DNA from: Leifsonia sp. PS1209
Lineage (GTDB): Bacteria > Actinomycetota > Actinomycetes > Actinomycetales > Microbacteriaceae
Direction: 5' to 3'
NCBI RefSeq assembly: GCF_012317045.1
Contig: NZ_CP051154.1
Location: forward strand, 2,790,001-2,854,000
Length of the DNA: 64,000 nt
Below the pieces are notes generated by a model, which saw only the letters and a program-made list of their open reading frames with translations, was not told the DNA's origin and did not search any database. Below, in pieces: positions 44,239 through 51,654 of this stretch. Every line of letters starts with the position of its first letter. The first letter of the stretch is position 1. A program made the translations under genes and the position numbers.

Positions 44239-44472
44239 GTGCGAGGCGGAATAGCTAGATGGAAACGAGGACAACAGTCCCACGGCGTCAAACAAGCGGT
44301 CAACTACGCCTTCAGCGGTGCCTGCGACGCGACCCTCACCGCCAAAACCGCGGACGGGGTAATCGCCGCCGCTGGGTACGCCGACGCCGTGATGACCCGG
44401 TACATCGTTCAGAACGGGGCTATCCGCGACGACCTCCTCACCCGCAACCAGCTGAAGGACTGGGTCGACTGA
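44239..44472 (+). pseudogene. N-terminal fragment of MobF/TrwC relaxase, ended by in-frame TGA
   Basis: GTG at 44239 lies 9 bases after AAGGAGG. The frame reads to WVD and then TGA (44470-44472). The same frame continues at once with LDPLTGERRGRDLESP, which is the known relaxase text (relatives read WVDWxNPLTGE as I recall). The TGA therefore replaces a TGG Trp codon by one base. Unless the stop is read through, the relaxase is split. Confidence 0.75.
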
Positions 44473-44520
44473 CTCGACCCGCTCACAGGGGAGCGCCGCG
44501 GCCGTGACCTGGAGTCTCCC

Positions 44521-46965
44521 GTGGCCGACCTGATTCTCGATGCGACGATCAACGCGCCGAAGTCGTTCTCGATCGCCGCCATGCTCGACTCCGGGTTGGC
44601 CGCCGCGTATGAAGACCTCCAAGACCGACTCCGTGACCGGATTGTGAAGCTGTGGCAGTCCGAGCTCAACGCCCGCCGCGGTAGAGGCGGATCCATCCGC
44701 GAAGACCTCGCCCGGATTGAGGTCGTCGAACTTCGACACGAACGCTCCCGGTCGTTGGACCCCCACAAGCACCGCCACCCCTGGCTGAACGTCAAAGTCC
44801 AAGGCGTGGACGGCAAATGGTCCAACATCGACACCCGTGTCGCGTTGCGGTTCCAGAACGTGATCAACGCCGAAGGCGATCTCGCCTCCCGCACCGACCC
44901 CGCCTGGATCAGTGCTCTCGCCGCGAAAGGCTTCACCCTCGATGAGGACGGGGAGATCGCCCAACTACAGCACCTGGTCCGGCCGCTATCGAAGCGGTCC
45001 GCGCAAATCGAAGCCAACAAAGTCACGCGTACCGTCTGGTGGAAACAGCAGCATCCGGGCCAGGAACCTTCCCACGACGTACTCAACCAAATCGACCACT
45101 GGGCGTGGGCAGTCGGCAGACCCAGTAAGCCCGGCGAGCTGAACGAAGATGGATGGGCCGCGCTCATCCGTGAAGAGCTCTGTACCGCCGACCCGACGAT
45201 CGGCATCACACGTTCACCTGTCCCGGTGCCTAGCGTCGCCGTCCAGGATCTCGACCTCGAGTTGTTGGCAGCCAAAGCCGTTGTAGATGCGGATGCCCGG
45301 TCGACCGGCAGCGGCGGCCGGTTCAGCGTGATGGACGTGCGGGCCGGTGCGCTCCGAGCGATCTCGGCAACGGGCGTTGTCGCTGACCGTGACGTGCTCG
45401 TGAGGCTCGCTGAGGACGTTGTGGCGCGCTCGCACACGGTGACACTGATCTCCGAACCTAACGCCCCAAAGCACGTCAAGCACCTCATGGCAGTGTCCAC
45501 AGCCATGCTCAAGGCCACCCTCGCCCAAAATGTCGACGCGATCTCCGCACCGGGTCAGATTCTCGACATGGATGAGGTCGCTGCGATCGGTCAGGCGCTG
45601 GAGCCCAATCACTCGCTGGATGACGGACAACTCGCTGGTGCAGCCGCGATCGGTGGCACATCGCGCAACGTCGTCATCTCCGGTCCAGCCGGCACCGGAA
45701 AGACCACAATGCTCAAAGTCGCGGGCGCTGCCCTGCGCGGACGCGGCCACAAGATGATCATCGTCGCGCCAACCAAGAAGGCCTCCGCTATAGCGGGACG
45801 CGAGACGATGAGTTCATCGGCGTCCCTCCACCAACTTCTTCACGAGTTCGGATGGCGCTGGGCGACTGCCGAGTCTGGCGCAACGGTGTGGCGGCGGCTC
45901 TCCATCGGCGACGTGGATTCGACGCCAGGCGGCGTCTATCGCGGACCTCGAACCCGCATCAATCCTGGTGATCGCATAGTCGTCGATGAGGCCGGCATGT
46001 TGGACCTCGAGGCCGCGACCGCGCTTCTTGACGTCGCGCATGACAATGGCGCGGGAGTCGCTCTCGTCGGGGATCAGCGACAGGCGTTGCCGGTCGGACA
46101 CTCGGGCGCCATGGCGCTGTTCTGGCATCGGTCATCGCGGCGCGTCGAGCTCACAACTACCCACCGCTTCAACGACCAACTCTGGGCCGATCTCATGCTG
46201 CGACTCCGCCACCCAGACGGCGACGACGAGAGGCGCGAGGTCGCCGAGGACCTCGTGCGAACAGATCATGTCGTAATGACGGATAACGACGTCGCCGCAC
46301 GCGAGGCGATGGTCGAAGGATGGTTCGACGCCACCCGCCTTCACGAGACGATCGCGTTAGTCACCGCGACACACGCCGAAGCGCAGGAGATCAACGAAGC
46401 GATCCAACGTCGACGGATCGAATACGGGGCGATCCGCCCTGGCCAAGCCTTTTCCGGGCAATCTGGACAGCCGATTTTCGTCGGTGACGTTGTCCAGACC
46501 CGGCGCAACGACAGTGCCGCTGACGTGCAGAACCGCCAGAACTGGATCGTAAAAGCGATCGGCGACGACCATGTGATCCTCACAGCGAGCACCAACACGA
46601 CCGACCTGCGGAAAGTCAGCCTCGCTTACGCCCGAGAGCATATTCACCTCGCCTACGCCACGACCGTCTACGGAGTCCAAGGTGAAACGACCGACCGGTC
46701 GCTCGTGGGACCCGGAGTCGATGCAGCTGGTCTGTACGTCGGCCTCACCCGCGGCAAAACAGACAACGCAGCGGTGCTAGTTGCTCCGACCGAGACCTCC
46801 GCAAAGTATCAGCTGGTCGAGATGATGCAACGCCAAACGCTGGAAGAGACCATGGACAAGTCGCGAGACGCAGCGCAGACCGAACTCAGGCGGGCTGCCC
46901 ATTCGCCCACCGGTCCGATCATCCCAGCGGGCGGCGCCCAACGCACCTCGGTTGGACTCAAGTGA
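44521..46965 (+). CDS. MobF relaxase/RecD-like helicase, body of the interrupted gene
   Basis: 814 codons in frame with the fragment before the TGA. Early part: DATINAPKSFSIAAML and DPHKHRHPWLNVKV, the His triad of HUH relaxases of the TrwC/TraA type. Then a SF1 helicase: Walker A SGPAGTGKTTMLK, motif II VVDEAGMLD, GDQRQALPVG and ATTVYGVQGETTDRSLVG. It would nick oriT and unwind DNA for conjugative transfer. GTG 44521 could restart translation, but the N-terminal part with the catalytic tyrosine region would be absent. No coupling protein or type IV secretion genes are near. Confidence 0.8.
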   Translation: MADLILDATINAPKSFSIAAMLDSGLAAAYEDLQDRLRDRIVKLWQSELNARRGRGGSIREDLARIEVVELRHERSRSLDPHKHRHPWLNVKVQGVDGKWSNIDTRVALRFQNVINAEGDLASRTDPAWISALAAKGFTLDEDGEIAQLQHLVRPLSKRSAQIEANKVTRTVWWKQQHPGQEPSHDVLNQIDHWAWAVGRPSKPGELNEDGWAALIREELCTADPTIGITRSPVPVPSVAVQDLDLELLAAKAVVDADARSTGSGGRFSVMDVRAGALRAISATGVVADRDVLVRLAEDVVARSHTVTLISEPNAPKHVKHLMAVSTAMLKATLAQNVDAISAPGQILDMDEVAAIGQALEPNHSLDDGQLAGAAAIGGTSRNVVISGPAGTGKTTMLKVAGAALRGRGHKMIIVAPTKKASAIAGRETMSSSASLHQLLHEFGWRWATAESGATVWRRLSIGDVDSTPGGVYRGPRTRINPGDRIVVDEAGMLDLEAATALLDVAHDNGAGVALVGDQRQALPVGHSGAMALFWHRSSRRVELTTTHRFNDQLWADLMLRLRHPDGDDERREVAEDLVRTDHVVMTDNDVAAREAMVEGWFDATRLHETIALVTATHAEAQEINEAIQRRRIEYGAIRPGQAFSGQSGQPIFVGDVVQTRRNDSAADVQNRQNWIVKAIGDDHVILTASTNTTDLRKVSLAYAREHIHLAYATTVYGVQGETTDRSLVGPGVDAAGLYVGLTRGKTDNAAVLVAPTETSAKYQLVEMMQRQTLEETMDKSRDAAQTELRRAAHSPTGPIIPAGGAQRTSVGLK

Positions 46966-46979
46966 CCAGGCTGAAACCC

Positions 46980-47390
46980 CTACCCAGCCAGGCCCGTCGC
47001 GTACCACTCGCGGCCGACCAAGTTGACTCCATTCAGAGTGCCCCCTTCAGGATCGAAGCCGAAGACGGCGAGACCAAGGCTGTCAGCTCTGTCGACCGCC
47101 TGCGGGAGCACGCCGTGGCGAATGAAGATCAGCCCCCGACGCCCGTCAGCCGCGACAACCAATGCGGCGCGCTCCACTGCTTCCAAGCCAAGGTTCCCTC
47201 GCCTGTTCTCGACCCACCCGAGATAACGGGACGCGTACAGGTCGCAGGTCTGGCGCGATTCGCCCTTTGCCACGACCGTGTCTGTGGCACCGAGGTAGCG
47301 CATCCACGCCCGGCACAGCTCGACCGCTTCGTCGTCCGAGGCTCCACGCGGTCTCGGTTCAGGCGTCTCTCTCACAAGTCCAGAGTGCAC
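46980..47390 (-). CDS. Mrr-like restriction-nuclease-fold protein, catalytic residues apparently lost
   Basis: About 136 residues (GTG 47390 or TTG 47393). CRAWMRYLGATDTVVA, then RQTCDLYASRYLGWVENRR, DGRRGLIFIRHG and SLGLAVFGFDPEGGTLNGVN follow the Mrr-like PD-(D/E)XK order, in which relatives have GGIDV...AQVK. Here the Q/E-x-K is VEN, so the Lys is missing. Divergent from the integrase. Possibly a regulator or DNA-binding relic. Confidence 0.6.
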   Translation of the reverse strand: MHSGLVRETPEPRPRGASDDEAVELCRAWMRYLGATDTVVAKGESRQTCDLYASRYLGWVENRRGNLGLEAVERAALVVAADGRRGLIFIRHGVLPQAVDRADSLGLAVFGFDPEGGTLNGVNLVGREWYATGLAG

Positions 47391-47471
47391 CAAACATCAG
47401 ATACCCGGTCAACCCGTTCGCCCCTGTCACCGCGACACGACCCCGTCGGTGGCGAGAGTTAGGTTCTGGCC

Positions 47472-48635
47472 GTGGGAAGCATCGACGCGTACGAGTCGGC
47501 GAAAGGCCGCCGCTACCGCGTGCGTTGGCGCGACCCTGAGCATCAGCAGCGCGAGAAGCGCGGGTTCCGTACCAAGCGCGAAGCGGAGCTTTACAACGCA
47601 ACGGTCGAAGTGGCGATGATGAAGGGGACCTACTTCGAGGCGTCTCAATCCAAGATCACTGTCGGTGAGCTCGCCGAAGAATGGCTCGCCAACAAGGAGC
47701 AAGCCCTCAAGCCTTCAAGCTTCTCCCCAATCCGCATCGCCTGGCGCGTCTACGTCGAGCCCCGCTGGGCAGCGACTCCGATCGGCGCGATCCGGCCATC
47801 TGCAGTCGAGAAGTGGATCCGGGAGCTGAGCCAGGGCAACGCCGTAACGGTGCGGGTCCGCGAAGGCAACGCCGGCAAGCCACGCTCGGCCGGCGTGGTC
47901 CTCCGCGCCGTCGGGATACTCGCTGGGATCCTTGACGTTGCAGTGCGCGATGGGAGGATTCCCGCGAACGCGGCACGTGGCGTAAGCAACCTCCCGCGCA
48001 AGGCGATCAAAAAGCGTCGCCGGTATCTGACCAACGAGGAGGTCTTTCGCTTCGCGCGAGCTGTACCTGATGACAAGCGCAGCGTCCTCGTACTGACTTT
48101 GGCCTACACCGGCATCCGGTGGGGTGAAGCCATCGCCCTCACGGTCAACGACATCGACCTTGTGCGTTGCCGTCTGGCCATCCATCAGACCGCCACTGAA
48201 GTGGACGGGCTGATCCACGTCGGACCACCGAAGAGCTGGGAGGCTCGCTCGGCACCCTTCCCTGCGTTCCTCGCCCCTCGCCTCGAGGCGCTCATCGATG
48301 GGAAGAAGGGCGGCGACCTCGTGTTCCCCGCCCGCGCTGGAGGCTACCTCGCGCGACCAGACACTGCCTGGAACCGGCAATCCTGGTGGCTCACCGCGCT
48401 GCGCAATGCCGGACTAGTGCACATGACGCCGCACGACCTCAAACACACCGCTGCGAGTCTGGCTGTCAGTGCCGGCGCCAACGTCAAGGCGCTTCAGCGC
48501 ATGCTCGGGCACAAGTCCGCGGCGATGACACTCGACACTTACGCGGATTTATTCGAAGACGATCTCGGCTCGGTTGCAGAGCGGCTTAACGATCGCGTCC
48601 TCGCCGAAAGCAACGGAGCGCTCTGGGGGACCTGA
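47472..48635 (+). CDS. int: Tyrosine recombinase/integrase
   Basis: 387 residues from a GTG. N-terminal AP2-like arm-binding region (RYRVRWRDPEHQQREKRGF), SAM-like core-binding domain (residues ~62-160) and catalytic domain with Arg216 (TGIRWGE), Lys254, His321-x-x-Lys324 (HDLKHTAASL), His347 (LGHKSA) and Tyr357 (LDTYADLF). The second catalytic Arg of the usual HxLRH is Lys here, a conservative change that may lower activity. Presumably the enzyme that inserted the island, although it lies mid-island. Confidence 0.92.
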   Translation: MGSIDAYESAKGRRYRVRWRDPEHQQREKRGFRTKREAELYNATVEVAMMKGTYFEASQSKITVGELAEEWLANKEQALKPSSFSPIRIAWRVYVEPRWAATPIGAIRPSAVEKWIRELSQGNAVTVRVREGNAGKPRSAGVVLRAVGILAGILDVAVRDGRIPANAARGVSNLPRKAIKKRRRYLTNEEVFRFARAVPDDKRSVLVLTLAYTGIRWGEAIALTVNDIDLVRCRLAIHQTATEVDGLIHVGPPKSWEARSAPFPAFLAPRLEALIDGKKGGDLVFPARAGGYLARPDTAWNRQSWWLTALRNAGLVHMTPHDLKHTAASLAVSAGANVKALQRMLGHKSAAMTLDTYADLFEDDLGSVAERLNDRVLAESNGALWGT

Positions 48636-48687
48636 CCCCCATCACGTTCGAGTTGGTAATCCTGCGCGCCGTCGATATGTTTCGGAG

Positions 48688-49560
48688 GTGACCGACCCGC
48701 GCCCGCTTCCCCTCCCCGACAGCGAAGAACTCGACGCGCTCGGGGTTACGGGGGACCATCGAACGATCTACAACTTCCTGTACGAACGGCGCGAGCTGCC
48801 GCCGACAATGAAGGAAATTCGCAAGCACGTGCGCGAGCGCAAAGCCAGTCTTGGCGATTCCATCGACCCTGAGGGAGACGGCGAGGCAGCGCAGCTCGAT
48901 CGGCGAAAGCGCGACCTGCACAAGAAGTTCGACATTCGCGTGGTCAAGCTGGGTGATGGCCAGTCGCGGCACAAACTGTTCGGGTGGGCAGACCGAACCA
49001 ATCCGAACGCGCACGTCATAAATAGGCGCGTTCGGTTTGAAGTGTTGCAGTCGGGGCGATGTAACAAATGCGGCAGGACGGCTGAGCACGATGGAGTAAA
49101 ACTCGTTGTTGATCATGTGATTCCACAAGCGTGGAACGGGTCCAATGACATCTCGAACCTCCAGCCCTTATGCGAAGACTGCAACAGCGGCAAGAAGGAC
49201 TATTACGGGCAATTTGACCGTTTCGCCGAGGAGATTCGCGACGCAATCAACTACGACGAGCCTCATAGGCGGATCGCGATGCTTCTTCTCGCGTTCCAGG
49301 GCGAATGGGTACCGTCGGAGCTACTGGCCGCTGTGGCTTCGGCTAAGCAGTACCAGGAAGACTGGCAGAAACGTATGCGGGAACTTCGGTACTTTGGATG
49401 GGACATCAAGTCAAAGCGAGAGGGTACTCGTGGTGAGCGTGTTCGAGTCTTCTACCGAGCCGCCAGCACCACATCACTTCCGAGCACGAGCCTTGCCGAG
49501 ATAACGCGACGCATCGAAGGTGAGCGAGCTTCAGCGAAGAAGGCCTCACGCACCAGCTGA
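48688..49560 (+). CDS. HNH endonuclease
   Basis: 290 residues from the GTG at 48688, which overlaps a GGAGGTG. The HNH finger near residues 110-170: RCNKCGRTAEHDGVKLVVDH, VIPQAWNGSNDISNLQPLCE, DCNSGKKDY. The N-terminal ~100 residues look like a winged helix (YNFLYERRELPPTMKEIRKH) with a charged linker, and the C-terminal ~100 residues like another. Convergent with a DCL-family gene. Probably a restriction-type nuclease. Confidence 0.85.
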   Translation: MTDPRPLPLPDSEELDALGVTGDHRTIYNFLYERRELPPTMKEIRKHVRERKASLGDSIDPEGDGEAAQLDRRKRDLHKKFDIRVVKLGDGQSRHKLFGWADRTNPNAHVINRRVRFEVLQSGRCNKCGRTAEHDGVKLVVDHVIPQAWNGSNDISNLQPLCEDCNSGKKDYYGQFDRFAEEIRDAINYDEPHRRIAMLLLAFQGEWVPSELLAAVASAKQYQEDWQKRMRELRYFGWDIKSKREGTRGERVRVFYRAASTTSLPSTSLAEITRRIEGERASAKKASRTS

Positions 49561-49806
49561 GATCAATCGCGTTGCCTGATCTGGTGAGTTTGAAACAAGT
49601 TCCTCCGACGGCTCCGCGCGAATCATGCAGCATCAAAAAACGATGTCGCCGTTGTAGCTGGCGGCCGCGGAGACGAGCACCTTTCCCGCGTCTTTGTCCG
49701 GCCATTTAGCCCAGCGACAAGCCTGGTTGAATGCTCGATCCGGGCCATCGCGAACGCTGGAAGTCCCGATCGGAGCGCTTCGATTCGCCGAGGCGCGGTC
49801 GCAGCC

Positions 49807-50520
49807 CTAATCCGGGAGCCAGGCGGACTCGTCGACCCGAGAACGCTTCGAACTCTCGCTCTTCGTCACCAGCTTCGGCCGCGCGTACCGGGAGTAAAAG
49901 CGACGCCAGCGCGCTCGAACGTTCGGGCTTGCGAGCCTGTCTCCCACGAAGGCTTTGCTCTCGCCCGACAACACCTCGATGTCGTCCCATCCCCCTTCCG
50001 ACTCCGCAAACCGAAATGCCAATTGCGAGAAGGAGGGATTCTCGTAAATGACCGCCGCCGCCGAGCGCTCTGTGAATGGGGCCCCGGAGCGGTCGCTCGC
50101 CACTACTGCTTCCTCAAACCGTGCCTGGCGATACGACAAGCGGAGGTCGTCTACTTCTGCGCGAAGCGCCGACGTCACCCGTCGCTTCTGATCGGAGGGG
50201 TATATGGCTTCGACATAGCTGAAGTCGACTTCCGACCCGTCCACCCGCGTCAGCCAGAATCCAATCGTCGCCTCAGATACCTCGGTACCTGGGACGCCGG
50301 CGATGGTGCGCACCGAGAAATGGTCCACACCCGCCCCTACCTTGTCGCGAGCGTGGGGATGGATCGAAAGAATGGCGCTGATGATGGCGACGTCGCTTGG
50401 ATCGGCCACTATGTCGCCGGGCTGATAGCGGCCGCCGCGCAGTATCCGCAGACAGTCGGCCTCAGCAGCTTGCCGGGTGGGCCATTCGAGCGTCGACGTC
50501 TTCACGGGCTTAGCAACCAT
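49807..50520 (-). CDS. DCL-family (DUF3223) protein
   Basis: 237 residues. The DUF3223 core lies in the middle: IISAILSIHPHARDKVGAGV, then FWLTRVDGSEVDFSYVEAIY, matching HPxxxxKxGxG and RxDGxxxDFS. Such proteins are found in plants (DCL, rRNA maturation in chloroplasts) and in bacterial accessory regions. The C-terminus is basic. Convergent with the HNH gene and divergent from Hachiman. Role unknown. Confidence 0.75.
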   Translation of the reverse strand: MVAKPVKTSTLEWPTRQAAEADCLRILRGGRYQPGDIVADPSDVAIISAILSIHPHARDKVGAGVDHFSVRTIAGVPGTEVSEATIGFWLTRVDGSEVDFSYVEAIYPSDQKRRVTSALRAEVDDLRLSYRQARFEEAVVASDRSGAPFTERSAAAVIYENPSFSQLAFRFAESEGGWDDIEVLSGESKAFVGDRLASPNVRARWRRFYSRYARPKLVTKSESSKRSRVDESAWLPD

Positions 50521-50712
50521 CGTGTACTTCCTTTCTCGCTTTCATGGTGGCAGATTGGATGGTCAATTTGCTCAAAGAGGCCGCGGAGCGGCGCGCCGAC
50601 CTTCCGGCGCGAGTCATGCGATGTGCAAAGGCGACGCCTGCTAGTTTCCAACTGTGAATCACGCTCGGGGGAACGGAACGCTCGCCACAACGCGCGCTCG
50701 TGGGATGAACCG

Positions 50713-51654
50713 TTGAACGCAGACGATTTCCTCCCGCGGCTCGAGTCGCTGGTCCGCGGAGACGGAACGCGGTTTACGCATTTCATTCCCCGCTTTGAAG
50801 ACGTCGCGGTGGTCGATGGGACGACAACGACAGTAAGCACACACTTTCTTGCGCACGACGCCAACGGCGCGCCCGCTGTGACACTTCTCGCCGAGGCGAT
50901 GGCAGCAGCTGCAATCGACTTCTGTATCCCTCGCGATCGCATTCAGGCTGCAGCGGCTGAGCAGGCACGTACAGGTTCGGCAACAGCGTTTGCAGAACTC
51001 GCAAGCCAAACCCGCGAACTATTCGTGCGTGCTAACACAACCGGCGAGGGTGGTGAGCTCTTGTTGTTCCTACTTATGGAACAGCTGCTGGGCCTGCCAC
51101 AGATCCTTTCCAAGATGTCGCTCAAGACCAATTCCCAGATGCACGTCCACGGCTCAGACGGCATACACGCCGCATTGGCTGGAGATGGCATCCTCGATGT
51201 TTATTGGGGCGAATCCAAACTCTACTCAAACAGTAGTGAAGCCTTTCGCGACTGTTTCGAAAGCATCGCCCCCTTCCTGGCGACCGATGGTGACGAGGCC
51301 AGAAAGCGGGACCTGCTGCTGGTACGAGACCACCTGAATGTTGACGAAGTAGAGCTGGCAGCTCGCCTGCTGGAGTATTTCGACCCCTCGGATCCGAAGC
51401 GTTTGAACGTTCGCTGGAATGGAGTGTGTCTGGTTGGCTTCGACCGCTCGAGCTATCCCAACGTTCCACTACTGAAGGATGAGGAGCTCGCCACGTTGAG
51501 AGCCGCAGTCACTCGATGGCAGAACACGGTCAAGTCGCGTGTTGAGCAGCACAGCCTGCAGGCCGTTCGCGTCGACCTGTACTGCCTGCCCGTACCCAGC
51601 GTCGAGGATCTGCGAGGGCAAGTGCTTAAGGCGTTAGGGGTTAAGAATGACTAG
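50713..51654 (+). CDS. hamA: HamA, nuclease subunit of the Hachiman defence system
   Basis: 313 residues from the TTG at 50713, the only start in frame after the upstream stop-free noise, with GGGA about 8 bases before. DUF1837 signatures: VRANTTGEGGELLLFLLMEQ, LPQILSKMSLKTNSQMHVHG, SDGIH and YWGESKLYS. Glu167 and Lys169 with Asp149 or Asp162 form the PD-(D/E)XK site known to be needed in HamA. In the published system HamB helicase releases HamA to degrade DNA non-specifically, killing the infected cell. Overlaps hamB by 8 bp. Confidence 0.92.
   Translation: MNADDFLPRLESLVRGDGTRFTHFIPRFEDVAVVDGTTTTVSTHFLAHDANGAPAVTLLAEAMAAAAIDFCIPRDRIQAAAAEQARTGSATAFAELASQTRELFVRANTTGEGGELLLFLLMEQLLGLPQILSKMSLKTNSQMHVHGSDGIHAALAGDGILDVYWGESKLYSNSSEAFRDCFESIAPFLATDGDEARKRDLLLVRDHLNVDEVELAARLLEYFDPSDPKRLNVRWNGVCLVGFDRSSYPNVPLLKDEELATLRAAVTRWQNTVKSRVEQHSLQAVRVDLYCLPVPSVEDLRGQVLKALGVKND

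Noticed and set aside
43792..44964. 390-codon minus-strand frame over the relaxase start
   Set aside because: Runs antisense to the relaxase frame and has no recognisable domain.
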